64,000 nt of DNA from JAJKIV01 sp036274195 (GCA_036274195.1 DASUGD010000159.1:1-64000), one strand, 5' to 3'. Numbered from the stretch's first letter, positions 51,289 through 61,427 are shown. Made by a program: numbers and translations. Notes: generated by a model not told the origin, from the sequence alone.

Positions 51289-52347
51289 ATGCCCCGTCGT
51301 CGCAAACGACTCGACTCCTCGTCGTTCGACCTGCCCGCCGAACAACTTCGTCGTGGCGACTTCTCGCATCCCACCGCGGTGTGGGCGCGTGACGTTCTCA
51401 TCGCGGATGGTCGCTCGCCTCTCGTCACCGTCCAGTTTTCGAGTGAGCAGTCGGGCCTCCTCGGCGGAATCGACGAAGCGATTGCCGTACTGCGCGTGGG
51501 CGTCGAGGATTGGACGCAGCTCACCGTCCATGCGCTGTACGACGGCGATCGAATCGACGCCGACGAAACGGTGATGACGGTGGATGGTCGGTTCGATCAG
51601 TTTGCGCACCTCGCGCCGATGTGCGTGGGCGTGCTCTCACGGCGCACGCGTGTCACCACGAACGCGCGCGCGCTCGTGGAAGCCGCCCGCCCGAAACCCG
51701 TGATGACGCTCCCGGCGCGCAACGACCACTGGCTGCTCCATCGCGGCGATGCCCTCGCGGCGCAGATCGGCGGAACGATGCAGCTGAGTGGCGCTGCGCA
51801 AAGCGCCCGGACACAACCCCCACTAATTCTCGTACCACACGGGCTCGTCGCGGCGTACCTTGGCGACACGGTTGCCGCCGTGCGTGCGTGCCTCGCGCAC
51901 ACGCCCGATCGCACGTTGCTCGTCGTCCCGGTGGACTACGACAACGACTCTGTGGCTACGGCGCTCGCCGTGGCACGCACCCAGGAAAGTCGAGTGTGGG
52001 GTGTGCAGCTCGCGACGTCGGAGCATCTGGTGGACCAATCGATCATTCCCGTGATGGGGGGCTTCGTTCCGACTGGCGTGAATTCACACCTCGTGTGGAA
52101 CGTCAGGAATGCCCTCGACGCTGAGGGGTTCGGCGACATCAAGATTCTCGTGTCGGGCTCCATCACCGTCACCCGCATCCGCGAGTTCGAGGATGAAGGC
52201 GTACCTGTCGATGCGTACGGCGTGGGCACGGCGCTCACGAGCGGAAGGTTCGGGTTCGTCGCGGATGTGGTAACCCTCGATGGTGCGGCGCACGCGAGAG
52301 CGGGCCGCACCCTGAAACCAAATCCCCGCATGGAGCGCGTTCGGTGA
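51289..52347 (+). CDS. nicotinate phosphoribosyltransferase-family protein
   Basis: A 352-residue protein of the NAPRTase superfamily. It shows an N-terminal SHPTAVWARDVL beta-barrel region and the barrel motifs TTNARALVEAA, LLHRGDALAAQ, and near the end KILVSGSITVTRIREF and DAYGVGTALTS, which bind the phosphoribosyl group. It lacks some N-terminal features of bona fide NAPRTase and is shorter, so it may use another base. It sits 28 bp after the aspartase fusion on the same strand. NAD salvage is inferred. Confidence 0.78.
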   Translation: MPRRRKRLDSSSFDLPAEQLRRGDFSHPTAVWARDVLIADGRSPLVTVQFSSEQSGLLGGIDEAIAVLRVGVEDWTQLTVHALYDGDRIDADETVMTVDGRFDQFAHLAPMCVGVLSRRTRVTTNARALVEAARPKPVMTLPARNDHWLLHRGDALAAQIGGTMQLSGAAQSARTQPPLILVPHGLVAAYLGDTVAAVRACLAHTPDRTLLVVPVDYDNDSVATALAVARTQESRVWGVQLATSEHLVDQSIIPVMGGFVPTGVNSHLVWNVRNALDAEGFGDIKILVSGSITVTRIREFEDEGVPVDAYGVGTALTSGRFGFVADVVTLDGAAHARAGRTLKPNPRMERVR

Positions 52348-52353
52348 CTCGAC

Positions 52354-52731
52354 ATGGCTAGTGGGCCGAAGCTGGACGGTGCGGGCCTCGCGAAGATGGC
52401 AACACTCGACGAGGCGACTGCCGCGGTACAGCGCCTTCACGCGATCGTGGAGCGCATGGCGATCGCCGTTCGTTCGCAGCAGAACACGGCACAGTTCGGG
52501 GCGCAGATCCGCCGTTCGGGATCTCCACTCGTCGGTCTGCTCAAGGGTCAGTTCGGGATGATCTCCGATCAGGTGAGCGCGCTTTTACTCATTGCAACGA
52601 GGGGGGGCGGCGATCAGGCGAAGCTCCGCTCGTTGCGCGAGGCGGTCGCCCAGATTCGAACCGCGCTCGAGATCGCCGTCGCGAAGACGAAAGAGAAACA
52701 CGCGGTCGAGGAAGATGTCGCGGAGAATTGA
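52354..52731 (+). CDS. small helical protein of unknown function
   Basis: A 125-residue protein, Met and Ala rich, predicted to be almost all helix, with heptad-like MATLDEATAAVQRLHAIVERMAIAVR and LRSLREAVAQIRTALEIAVAKTKEK. It has no signal peptide and no recognisable family. It follows the NAPRTase-like gene by six bases, so it is likely in the same operon. A scaffold or coiled-coil regulator is possible. Confidence 0.6.
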   Translation: MASGPKLDGAGLAKMATLDEATAAVQRLHAIVERMAIAVRSQQNTAQFGAQIRRSGSPLVGLLKGQFGMISDQVSALLLIATRGGGDQAKLRSLREAVAQIRTALEIAVAKTKEKHAVEEDVAEN

Positions 52732-52908
52732 TCGCGACGCATCGCAGTGTTCATGTGATGATCGTGCATTTCGCGCGAGCACGCGAACGCGGGTCGCTGC
52801 TTGATTCGTCTCTGAGGGTCCAATACCTTTTGTTGGCTGTTCGGTAGACGCCGTGACACCGCGGAACACGCGCGGTGCCCTTCATAACGCCGGTTTTTCG
52901 GGGAACGA
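52732..52908. promoter_or_regulatory. leader of the cytochrome oxidase operon
   Basis: The gap holds a hairpin CACCGCG-GAACACG-CGCGGTG (52857-52877) and, close to the start of ctaC, the ribosome site GGGGAACG. No clear sigma-70 promoter was picked out by eye. Confidence 0.45.
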
Positions 52909-54246
52909 ATGCACTGGAAGATTCGTCCGCGCCAGCTCGCTTCCGTAGCCATCCTCACCGGACTCGCGCTGGCCATCGCAGCATGCGGATCCTACGGAAA
53001 GGGCTACCCCAACTCGACGTTCAACAACACGACGGAATTCAACACGGCGATCAAGTCGCTGTGGGACACGCTCCTCTTCTGGGGCACGTTCGTGTTCATC
53101 CTCGTCGAGGGGATTCTTCTCTACACCGTCTTTCGCTTTCGCCGGCGCAGCGACGCGGACGAGCCGCAGCACGTGCACGGGAACACCGCGCTCGAGATCG
53201 GATGGACCATCGCGCCAGCCGTCATTCTGACATTCATCGCGATCCCCACCGTTCGCACGATCTTCCGCACGCAGGCGCGCGCGGTACCGAACGCTCTCCA
53301 GGTCGAGGTCGTCGGTCACCAGTGGTGGTGGGAGTTCCGCTACCCGCAGTTCACGACGCGCACGCCAACCGGTCGGGTAGACACGCTGGTCACGGCCAAC
53401 GACCTGTATCTCCCGATCGGGCGCACCGTGAACTTCACGCTCCGGACCAAGGACGTCATCCACTCGTTCTGGGTTCCGCAGCTGGGCGGTAAGCGCGACC
53501 TCGTCTCGAACCACACGAACTATCTCTGGTTCACGCCGGACACGTCGCTTCGCACGACGGTGTTCAACGGGAGCTGCAACGAATACTGCGGCGCGTCCCA
53601 CGCCAACATGCGGTTCCGCACGTTCGTGGTGACACCGACCGAGTTCGACGGATGGGTGCAGCACCAGTTGAGCCCAGCCGCGTTTGCGGCCGCACCGCCG
53701 GCGCCGGCGACTCCTGCTCCCGCGGATACTGCGCGCGCGGCCGGTGCCCCCACGCGCCCGGCATCCGCCTCGCCCGCGCCGGTTCCGGTCACGCCAGCGG
53801 TCGCTGTCGCGCAGCAGCCAACTGGCTACACCTTTCCGATGGAGTCGCTCCCGGATTACGCCTCGCCCGACACGCCAACGCCGGCCGGGCTCAGCTTCCC
53901 GGACAATATCACGGGCGACGCTCAGCGCGGTGCCGAGCAGTTTGCCCGCAGCGCGTGCATCGGTTGTCATACCATTCGCGGAACCGTGGCGGCGTCGCCG
54001 ATCGGACCGAACCTCACGCACATCGCGACTCGCTCAACGATCGCGGCCGGCATCTATCCTAACGATGCGCGGCACTTGAGGCTCTGGATCAAGAACGCGC
54101 GGATGATGAAGCCTGGCGTTGCCATGCCGACGCTTGGTCTCGGCCAGCGCGACCCGGTCACGGGCGCGACGGTCTCGCAGTCGCTGGGCGGCCTCTCCGA
54201 TCAACAGATTGCCGACATCGTCGCTTACCTGCAGGCTCTGCGGTAA
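52909..54246 (+). CDS. ctaC: cytochrome c oxidase subunit II with C-terminal cytochrome c domain
   Basis: A 445-residue subunit II. A lipobox AIAAC (cysteine 26) is followed by two membrane helices (about 50-75 and 90-115). The periplasmic cupredoxin domain has the CuA ligands in GSCNEYCGASHANM (Cys223, Cys227, His231). A Pro/Ala-rich linker leads to a cytochrome c domain with the heme motif CIGCH at 350-354 and a downstream methionine. It takes electrons from cytochrome c or directly by fusion. First gene of the ctaC-D-E-F-G cluster. Confidence 0.94.
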   Translation: MHWKIRPRQLASVAILTGLALAIAACGSYGKGYPNSTFNNTTEFNTAIKSLWDTLLFWGTFVFILVEGILLYTVFRFRRRSDADEPQHVHGNTALEIGWTIAPAVILTFIAIPTVRTIFRTQARAVPNALQVEVVGHQWWWEFRYPQFTTRTPTGRVDTLVTANDLYLPIGRTVNFTLRTKDVIHSFWVPQLGGKRDLVSNHTNYLWFTPDTSLRTTVFNGSCNEYCGASHANMRFRTFVVTPTEFDGWVQHQLSPAAFAAAPPAPATPAPADTARAAGAPTRPASASPAPVPVTPAVAVAQQPTGYTFPMESLPDYASPDTPTPAGLSFPDNITGDAQRGAEQFARSACIGCHTIRGTVAASPIGPNLTHIATRSTIAAGIYPNDARHLRLWIKNARMMKPGVAMPTLGLGQRDPVTGATVSQSLGGLSDQQIADIVAYLQALR

Positions 54247-54298
54247 GAATACCTAACGTCGACGAACGACCTTCACCCTCGTAGCAACCGAATACGCC

Positions 54299-56227
54299 AT
54301 GGCCACAGTCGCTGCCTCACCGACGTACGCTGGCGCCGAGTCCGGAGAACACACCGGACTGTGGAGCTGGCTGACCACGGTCGACCACAAGCGAATCGGG
54401 GTGCTCTACCTCTACACCTCGCTCTTCTTCTTCCTGTTCGGTGGGCTGGAGGCCGTCCTCATCCGCGCACAGCTCGCGGGGCCTAACAAGCACCTCGTGT
54501 CGGCGGAGACCTTCAACCAGCTGTTCACGATGCACGGCACGACGATGATCTTCCTCGCCGTCATGCCACTGTCCGCCTCGTTCTTCAATTTTCTTATCCC
54601 GCTGCAGATTGGCGCGCGCGACGTCGCCTTCCCGCGGCTCAACGCGTTCAGTTATTGGGTCTATCTGTTCGGCGGCCTCTTCATCACGCTCCCGATCTTC
54701 TTCGCCGCAGCCCCTGACGGCGGTTGGTTTGGCTACGCCCCGCTCACGACGCGGCAGTTCTCTCAGGGCGTGAACATCGACTTCTGGGTGCTCGGCCTCC
54801 AGATCCTGGGTATCTCGTCGCTCGCCGCAGCGTTCAACTTCATTACGACGATCATCAACCTGCGTGCGCCAGGCATGAACCTCATGCGCATGCCGATGTT
54901 CACGTGGATGTCGTTCGTCGTGCAGTTTCTGCTCGTGCTCGCGTTTCCCGTCATCACCATCGCGCTGTTCTTCCTGCAGTTCGATCGGTTCTTCGGAACG
55001 AACTTCTACGAGATCGGCGCCGGCGGCGACCCACTCCTCTGGCAGCACCTGTTCTGGATCTTCGGGCATCCGGAGGTCTACATCCTGATCCTGCCCGCCT
55101 TCGGTCTCGTTTCCGAAGTGCTGCCGACGAACTCCAAGAAGCCGCTGTTCGGCTACCCGGTGATGGTGTACTCGGGGATCCTCATCGGATTCCTCGGGTT
55201 CGGCGTCTGGGCGCACCACATGTTCTCGGTGGGCATGGGTCCGATCGCGGACACGGTCTTCGGCCTGACGACGCTGCTCATCGCGATCCCGACCGGGGTG
55301 AAGATCTTCAACTGGATCTTCACCATGTGGGGCGGCTCGATCCGCTTCACCACGGCGATGAAGTTCGCGATCGGTCTCGTCGCCCTCTTCACGATCGGCG
55401 GTATCTCGGGAGTATCACACGCGTCGCCTCCGGCCGATCTGCAGCAAACGGACACCTACTATATCGTCGCGCACTTCCACTACGTGCTGTTCGGCGGCTC
55501 GATCATGGGCATCTTCGCCGGGATCTATCACTACTTCCCGAAGATGTTCGGCCGCATGATGAACGAGAAGCTCGGCAGCTGGCACTTCTGGCTGAACTTC
55601 ATCGCGATGAACCTGACGTTCTTCCCGATGCACTTCTCGGGGATGTTGGGTATGCCGCGGCGTATTTACACGTATGACGCCGGCCAGGGTTGGGAAACGT
55701 TCAACCTGATCTCGAGCATCGGCGCGTTCATGCTGGTGGTCGCGACGGCGATCTTCGTCTGGAACTTCTTCCGCAGCAAGTCGAGTGGCCCGCTCGCACC
55801 GGACAACCCGTGGGATGCGGCAACGCTCGAGTGGTCGATTCCCTCCCCACCGCCGGAGTACAACTTCGCCGAGATTCCGCTCGTCGAGTCGCGCTATCCG
55901 TTGTGGGATTTGACGCACCCGGAGCGGACCTCCGAGATCCCGCACACGCATGAAGGCTGGTCGGATCAGGAGAAGGCCGCGGATGCAAAGCCGGTGCATA
56001 TCGAGAGGGACCGTCGCAGCGCGAAGGAGCTCGGCATTCCGATGCCGCTCCCCACGATCAAGCCACTCTTCGTTGCCCTCGGTATCGTCGTCATGCTGTC
56101 CGGGCTGATCTTCATTCACAAAGAGGACAAGTCCGCGGCCGCCGCGCTGATCGCTCTCGGCGCGATGATGATCATTGGGTTCCTTTACGCGTGGGTGACG
56201 AGCCCACTCGAACCAGACCACCACTAG
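54299..56227 (+). CDS. ctaD: cytochrome c oxidase subunit I
   Basis: A 642-residue subunit I with 12 or more membrane helices. Motifs: LFTMHGTTMIFLA (heme a ligand), WIFGHPEVYI (CuB His-Tyr crosslink site), and later HFHYVLFGGS with the heme ligands. The first helix starts WLTTVDHKRIGVLYLY. It is the catalytic subunit where oxygen is reduced and protons are pumped. A C-terminal extra two-helix extension (residues about 575-642) is present. ATG at 54299. Confidence 0.97.
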   Translation: MATVAASPTYAGAESGEHTGLWSWLTTVDHKRIGVLYLYTSLFFFLFGGLEAVLIRAQLAGPNKHLVSAETFNQLFTMHGTTMIFLAVMPLSASFFNFLIPLQIGARDVAFPRLNAFSYWVYLFGGLFITLPIFFAAAPDGGWFGYAPLTTRQFSQGVNIDFWVLGLQILGISSLAAAFNFITTIINLRAPGMNLMRMPMFTWMSFVVQFLLVLAFPVITIALFFLQFDRFFGTNFYEIGAGGDPLLWQHLFWIFGHPEVYILILPAFGLVSEVLPTNSKKPLFGYPVMVYSGILIGFLGFGVWAHHMFSVGMGPIADTVFGLTTLLIAIPTGVKIFNWIFTMWGGSIRFTTAMKFAIGLVALFTIGGISGVSHASPPADLQQTDTYYIVAHFHYVLFGGSIMGIFAGIYHYFPKMFGRMMNEKLGSWHFWLNFIAMNLTFFPMHFSGMLGMPRRIYTYDAGQGWETFNLISSIGAFMLVVATAIFVWNFFRSKSSGPLAPDNPWDAATLEWSIPSPPPEYNFAEIPLVESRYPLWDLTHPERTSEIPHTHEGWSDQEKAADAKPVHIERDRRSAKELGIPMPLPTIKPLFVALGIVVMLSGLIFIHKEDKSAAAALIALGAMMIIGFLYAWVTSPLEPDHH

Positions 56228-56236
56228 CCAAGTAGA

Positions 56237-56920
56237 ATGTCCGCTTCTCCAGCGCTCGACCACATACAAGCCGGCCCGCACGGGCACCACTACACGACCA
56301 CGGGCCTCGACAGCCGCAAGATCGCGGTCTGGGCGTTCATCGGGTCGGAGTGCATGCTGTTCGCGTCGCTGATCTCCACGTACCTGATCTACAAGGGTCG
56401 CAGCGTCGTCGGGCCGTTCCCGCACGAGGCGTGCAACCCGCCGGTGTGTGCGACCGCGCTCAAGCCCATTCTGAACATCCCGGTGACGTCGGCGTCGACG
56501 TTCGTGCTCCTCATGTCGTCGCTGGCGATGGTGCTCGCGCTGGCCGCGGTCGAGAACCGTGACCTCCCCAAGCACTCGTTAGGTGACCGGATTCTCGGCT
56601 CGTCGAAGCTCTGGCTGTGGATGACGTGCATTCTCGGCGCGACGTTCCTTGGCTTCCAGTCCTACGAGTTCACCTCGTTCGTCCACGAAGGGTTGTCCAT
56701 TCGAACCAACCTGTTCGGGTCGTCGTTCTTCACGCTCACCGGCTTCCACGGCGCGCACGTCACGGCCGGTGTGATCTGGCTTGGCACCCTGCTGGCCATC
56801 GACTACAAGCGCGGGCTCGGGCCCGATGACGCGATCAACGTCGACATCGCCGCGCTGTACTGGCACTTCGTCGACGTCGTCTGGATCGCGATCTTCACGC
56901 TCGTCTACCTCATCAAGTAA
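56237..56920 (+). CDS. ctaE: cytochrome c oxidase subunit III
   Basis: A 227-residue subunit III with five membrane helices, the short bacterial type. It has GLDSRKIAVWAFIGSECMLF, FLGFQSYEFTSFVHEG, FFTLTGFHGAHVTAGVIW and YWHFVDVVWIAIFTLVYL, the usual subunit III motifs. It stabilises subunit I. Starts nine bases after the ctaD stop. Confidence 0.95.
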   Translation: MSASPALDHIQAGPHGHHYTTTGLDSRKIAVWAFIGSECMLFASLISTYLIYKGRSVVGPFPHEACNPPVCATALKPILNIPVTSASTFVLLMSSLAMVLALAAVENRDLPKHSLGDRILGSSKLWLWMTCILGATFLGFQSYEFTSFVHEGLSIRTNLFGSSFFTLTGFHGAHVTAGVIWLGTLLAIDYKRGLGPDDAINVDIAALYWHFVDVVWIAIFTLVYLIK

Positions 56921-56930
56921 GGAGCCGATC

Positions 56931-57317
56931 ATGGCGCACAACGAGACGGCTCCCCGCGGGGGGCACACCCCCGATAGCCATGGCGCGGCGGCCGCTGCGC
57001 ACGCGGCAGCCCACGACGCGCACGCTCATCCCACCTGGAAACAATACAAGTGGGTCGCGCTCATTCTGACGTTGATCACCGTCCTCGAGGTGTGGGTCTA
57101 CTACATCCCGGCGTTCGTGGCGACGAAGCTCTTCGTTCCGAGCCTGCTGATCATGTCGGCGGTGAAGTTCGCCATTGTCGTCTTGTTCTACATGCACCTG
57201 AAGTACGACGCGAGACTCTTCCGTGCCCTGTTCACCGGGCCGCTCATCATTGCCGTGGTGACCCTCATCAGCCTGATGTTCCTGTTCGGCCACATCGCCA
57301 TTCGGCTGGCAAGCTGA
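56931..57317 (+). CDS. ctaF: cytochrome c oxidase subunit IV-like membrane protein
   Basis: A 128-residue protein with a His/Ala-rich soluble N-terminus (HAAAHDAHAH) and three membrane helices (WVALILTLITVLEVWVYYI, PSLLIMSAVKFAIVVLFYMHLKY, LIIAVVTLISLMFLFGH), the caa3-type small subunit arrangement. GGAG lies five bases before ATG 56931. Cotranscribed with ctaE. Confidence 0.88.
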   Translation: MAHNETAPRGGHTPDSHGAAAAAHAAAHDAHAHPTWKQYKWVALILTLITVLEVWVYYIPAFVATKLFVPSLLIMSAVKFAIVVLFYMHLKYDARLFRALFTGPLIIAVVTLISLMFLFGHIAIRLAS

Positions 57318-57363
57318 CCGGCACGTCAGGCACCTTCTGTTGGACCAGTAGCACTTGCTCTCC

Positions 57364-58308
57364 ATGTGGTTCGGTCTCGGGATCGTCGCGTACGCCGTCG
57401 TCCACCCGGTCGCGCAGGTGGGGTGGACCCTATGGACGATTCACTGGAGCACCGTCATCGGTCTCGCCGCGTTAGGTAGTGCGTATGTCTGGGGCGCGAG
57501 GCATCTTGCCGCCCGCGCGCGGCTCGCGGGCACGGAGCCGCCCGTCGTGCGCCGGGGCCAGCGGGTCGCGTTCTTCTCGGGCCTGCTGGTGATCTTCCTC
57601 TCGCTGAATGGCCCGCTCCATGACCTGAGCGACACCTACCTCTTCAGCGCGCACATGGTGCAGCACCTCGTGCTGGCGCTCGCCGTGCCACCGTTGTTGC
57701 TCGTCGGCACTCCGGGCTGGATGTTGCGGCCGTTTCTCGCGAACGCAACGATCGCCGCGATCGCACGGACCATCACCAAGCCGACGCGCTGCTTCATCAT
57801 CTTCAACGTCGTCATCTCGCTCTGGCACCTCCCGCCGCTCTACAACACGGCGATGGCGTACCACCCCGTCCACATCGTGCAGCACCTCACGCTGCTGGTT
57901 GCATCCGTCCTGATGTGGTGGCCGTTCCTCAGTCCATTGCCCGAGCTGCCCCGGCTTTCGTACCCCGGGCAGATGCTCTATTGCTTCCTGATGGTGATTC
58001 CGATGTCGATCGTGTCGATCTACATCGCGATGGCCGACCACGTGCTCTACCCGGCCTACTCGATCGCACCGCGCGTCTGGGACATCAGTCCCCTGAGCGA
58101 TCAGCAGATCGGTGGCCTCATCATGTGGATCCCCGGCGGGCTGCTCTTCTACGTCGTCATGACCGTCGTGTTCTTCAAGTGGGCAGGTCGTGACACCGAC
58201 ACCACGGCCGGCGCCCAGGTCGACTGGCGCCCGCCGCGACCCACCCGGCCGGTCTCGCGGCCGCAGCCCCCGGTCACCGTTCGCCAGGATCGCTCGTCCT
58301 CGTTTTGA
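57364..58308 (+). CDS. ctaG: cytochrome c oxidase assembly factor CtaG
   Basis: A 314-residue membrane protein of the caa3_CtaG family with about seven helices. It shows SLNGPLHDLSDTYLFSAHMVQHLVLALAVPPLLLVG, FNVVISLWHLPPLYN, and HIVQHLTLLVASVLMWWPFLSP with conserved histidines for copper handling. It helps insert CuB in subunit I. ATG at 57364 is preferred over an in-frame TTG at 57355. Last gene of the cta cluster; the reading frame ends 102 bp before the acyltransferase gene. Confidence 0.9.
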   Translation: MWFGLGIVAYAVVHPVAQVGWTLWTIHWSTVIGLAALGSAYVWGARHLAARARLAGTEPPVVRRGQRVAFFSGLLVIFLSLNGPLHDLSDTYLFSAHMVQHLVLALAVPPLLLVGTPGWMLRPFLANATIAAIARTITKPTRCFIIFNVVISLWHLPPLYNTAMAYHPVHIVQHLTLLVASVLMWWPFLSPLPELPRLSYPGQMLYCFLMVIPMSIVSIYIAMADHVLYPAYSIAPRVWDISPLSDQQIGGLIMWIPGGLLFYVVMTVVFFKWAGRDTDTTAGAQVDWRPPRPTRPVSRPQPPVTVRQDRSSSF

Positions 58309-58410
58309 CGGCCAGCTTGACCTGCAACCCGTAGCCGGGGGCGACCAGCGTCTCGCGCGGTGCCCGCCCCCGCGCGTACTGTTCATCATGCACGACACCG
58401 AGGTGAGCTC

Positions 58411-59682
58411 ATGAGCGCTGCGACGCTGACGCCAGAGCGGACCACGACGCCCGTCCGGACGTACGCGCCGCCGCCAGCTCCTCGCCCCACGCGCGAGCGC
58501 CTGCTGTCACTCGACGTGTTTCGCGGGATGACGATCGCCGGAATGCTGCTCGTGAACGACCCGGGCACGTGGAGCGCGATCTATCCGCCGCTCGAGCACG
58601 CGACATGGAACGGGTGGACGCCGACGGACCTCATCTTTCCGTTCTTCCTGTTCATTGTCGGCATCACGACGCACCTCTCGCTCGAGGCACGGCGCGCTCG
58701 CGGCGACGATGAGGGGGCGCTGATTCGGCAAGTCGTTCGTCGGGGGCTGCTGATTGTCCTCGTCGGGCTGCTCGTGAACGGCTTCCCGTTCTTCACGTGG
58801 ACGTCGATTGACGGTATCGCGAACCCGACGTTCCTCGAACGGGTCGTCGATCGCCTGCATCACTGGCGGATCATGGGCGTCCTTCAGCGCATCGGCCTCG
58901 CCTACATGTTCTCCGCGCTCCTCACGTTCCGCACCACGCTCAAGCAGCAGGTCGCGATCCTCGCGACCCTCTTGTTCGGTTACTGGTTCGCCATGACCCT
59001 GATACCCGTGCCGCCTAACGGGTTTCTCGGCATCGACGTCCTGAACACGCCTTCGGAAACGCTCGCAGCCTACTTCGACCGGCTGCTGCTCGATTGGGGC
59101 AGTTACGGCAATCATCTCTGGGTCAACAGCGTCACCTGGGACCCTGAAGGTCCGTTTTCGACCATTCCGGCGATCGGCACCGCCATGTTGGGCGTCATCT
59201 GCGGCCGGTGGATCAAATCGGCTCGACCCCTGAGCGAGCGGCTCGCAGGGATGTTCGCAGTGGGAAGCATCGCGATGATGGCCGCCCTCATGTGGCACTG
59301 GTCCTTCCCGATCAACAAGAGCCTGTGGACGAGCTCGTACGTCCTGTTCACCGCCGGGATGGCTGCCGTCGCGTTGGCGACCTGCATGTGGATCATCGAT
59401 GAGCACCGCGTGACGGCCTGGACCAGACCCTTTGTGATCTACGGCATGAATCCGCTGATCGCGTTCGCAGGTTCGGCGGTCATGGCGCGGCTCATCTATT
59501 CGATTCTCAAGGTCGACTCTGGTGGGAGGCCGATCGCCCTCGAAACGTGGATCTACCAGACGTTCTACGCGTCCTGGCTGGAACCACGCAACGCGTCGTT
59601 GCTGTTCGCAATTACCTTCGTCCTCGTGTGGCTTGGCATACTCTGGGTCCTCTATCGCCGGCGTATCTTCGTCAAGCTCTAG
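58411..59682 (+). CDS. acyltransferase of the NagX/DUF5009 (HGSNAT-like) family
   Basis: A 423-residue membrane protein with about ten helices, starting LLSLDVFRGMTIAGMLLVNDPGTWSAIYPPLEHATW, the mark of the heparan-alpha-glucosaminide N-acetyltransferase catalytic/DUF5009 family. The cytoplasmic loop has GVLQRIGLAYM and a histidine in HHWRIMG, and the periplasmic ends FVIYGMNPLIAFAGS. The protein may acetylate amino sugars using acetyl-CoA. ATG at 58411 has GAGGTGAG just upstream; a longer frame runs into the ctaG stop region. Confidence 0.88.
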   Translation: MSAATLTPERTTTPVRTYAPPPAPRPTRERLLSLDVFRGMTIAGMLLVNDPGTWSAIYPPLEHATWNGWTPTDLIFPFFLFIVGITTHLSLEARRARGDDEGALIRQVVRRGLLIVLVGLLVNGFPFFTWTSIDGIANPTFLERVVDRLHHWRIMGVLQRIGLAYMFSALLTFRTTLKQQVAILATLLFGYWFAMTLIPVPPNGFLGIDVLNTPSETLAAYFDRLLLDWGSYGNHLWVNSVTWDPEGPFSTIPAIGTAMLGVICGRWIKSARPLSERLAGMFAVGSIAMMAALMWHWSFPINKSLWTSSYVLFTAGMAAVALATCMWIIDEHRVTAWTRPFVIYGMNPLIAFAGSAVMARLIYSILKVDSGGRPIALETWIYQTFYASWLEPRNASLLFAITFVLVWLGILWVLYRRRIFVKL

Positions 59683-59795
59683 CGGTATAAGAGCCCTGAT
59701 GCGCCTCGTCCGCGTCGCTCTTGTCAACGCTGGCGGCCGGACGAGCCAATTCGTGCTGTACTGTACCCGGAACGCCTGTTGCCACGTCTCACATC

Positions 59796-61427
59796 GTGAC
59801 CCGTACGCACATTCTCTCGCCCCGGCGTGCGCTGGGGATGCTCCTCCTGTTCGCTTCCACGGCCGGTCTCACCGTCCCCCTTCGAAGCTCCGCCGCTCAG
59901 AATGGCGGCGTGCGACCGCCTAACGGCGGCGCGAGCAGTTCCAAGGCCTCGCCCCGGACGCGAGCCAAATCGAGTAAGGGAGCCAAGACCAGCCGTACCT
60001 CGGCGCGGCGTCGCCCGCCGCCACCAGCACTCCGCTACACCGCGCCGACCTCCGCGGAAGCCCTGACCGCCGACATCGGCACGTTCCTGAACGCCCGCGT
60101 GCGAAGCGGTAACTGGGGCGCCATGATCGTTTCCCTGACGCGCGGCGATACGCTCTTTTCCGCCAACTCCGGCGACCTCATGCTGCCGGCGTCGACGATG
60201 AAGCTGTTCACGGCGGCTCTGGCCTTCGACACGTTCGGTCCCGACCACCAGTTCACGACGGCGGTACTCCGCGACGGCCCCGTTGGACCCGACGGTACCC
60301 TTTCTGGCAACCTCGTGCTCCGTGGTGGAGGCGATCCCGGTCTCTCCACACGCTACTACAAGGCTCCCGCGGAAGGTCCGATGGCCTCCCTCGCGCGCAT
60401 GGTCGCCGGCAGCGGAATCAAGCGCGTGAACGGCGACCTGATTGCCGACGCCTCGGCGTTCGAGTCCAAGCGCGTCCCCGACGGGTGGCTGGCGCGCTAT
60501 CTGGAGTCCGGGTACGCCGCGCGCGTCTCAGCGCTGTCGATGAACGAGAACCTGGCAACCGTGGTGATCACGCCCCAGCCCAACGGCACCCCGACCGTGA
60601 CGCTCGATCCGCCATCGAGCACGGTGCCCGTGATCAACAACATGCGGACCGTCGCGGGGAGCAAAGCTGCGAAGCTGTCGATCCGGCGGCTCCCCGACGG
60701 ACGTATCGATGTCCGCGGATGGATCGGTTCCAAAGCCGGATCGCGATCCTATCTCGTCGTGATCGACGATCCTGCACCGTGGGTCGCGGGAATGCTGAGG
60801 TCTGCACTTCTCGCGCAAGGCGTAATCGTCACCGGTCAGGTGCGGACCGGCGCGGCGTCACCGAACGCCGTCACCGTGGCGTCGCTATCCTCTCCACCGC
60901 TCGCACGCTTGGCCGCAGCGATGAATCGGGAAAGCATCAACCACTTCGCAGAGCTGCTGTTTCGCGACGTCGCGCAGGTCAACAGCCCGGAACGCGTAGG
61001 TTCCGCAGAGCTTGGCAACACGGTCCTGAAAAAGTTCATGACCGACAAAGTGGGCGCCGCCTCGGACGATGTCACTGCCACTGACGGGAGCGGTCTTTCC
61101 ACGTTGGACCGCGTGACGGCACGCTCGCTCGTTCAGTTGCTGTCCTACGCCCATCGTTCGAAGTGGTCCGCCGACTTCCACGCATCGCTGCCCGTTGCCG
61201 GCGAATCGGAGTTGCTTCGGCATCGTATGCGGTACACGCCGGCCCAGGGGAACCTGCACGCCAAGACGGGCACGACCAACGACGTAATCGGCCTCGCTGG
61301 CTACGTGACGGCTCGCAACGGCGAGGTACTTGCTTTCGCGTTCCTTTACAACGGCCGGGATCGCTGGAACGCGAAGGAAGCGATCGACGTATCCGGCGCC
61401 ACGCTCGCTGGTTTCGCGCGGCCGTAG
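59796..61427 (+). CDS. dacB: D-alanyl-D-alanine carboxypeptidase/endopeptidase (PBP4, DacB)
   Basis: A 543-residue class C-type penicillin-binding protein (S13). A signal peptide (LGMLLLFASTAGLTVPLRSSAA) is followed by a Ser/Lys-rich region, then the catalytic SxxK at 133-136 (STMK), SxN at 380-382 (SIN) and KTG at 490-492. It trims or opens peptidoglycan. GTG at 59796 is selected because it gives the signal sequence; the longer frame starts in a sequence shared with the upstream gene's 3' region. Confidence 0.93.
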   Translation: MTRTHILSPRRALGMLLLFASTAGLTVPLRSSAAQNGGVRPPNGGASSSKASPRTRAKSSKGAKTSRTSARRRPPPPALRYTAPTSAEALTADIGTFLNARVRSGNWGAMIVSLTRGDTLFSANSGDLMLPASTMKLFTAALAFDTFGPDHQFTTAVLRDGPVGPDGTLSGNLVLRGGGDPGLSTRYYKAPAEGPMASLARMVAGSGIKRVNGDLIADASAFESKRVPDGWLARYLESGYAARVSALSMNENLATVVITPQPNGTPTVTLDPPSSTVPVINNMRTVAGSKAAKLSIRRLPDGRIDVRGWIGSKAGSRSYLVVIDDPAPWVAGMLRSALLAQGVIVTGQVRTGAASPNAVTVASLSSPPLARLAAAMNRESINHFAELLFRDVAQVNSPERVGSAELGNTVLKKFMTDKVGAASDDVTATDGSGLSTLDRVTARSLVQLLSYAHRSKWSADFHASLPVAGESELLRHRMRYTPAQGNLHAKTGTTNDVIGLAGYVTARNGEVLAFAFLYNGRDRWNAKEAIDVSGATLAGFARP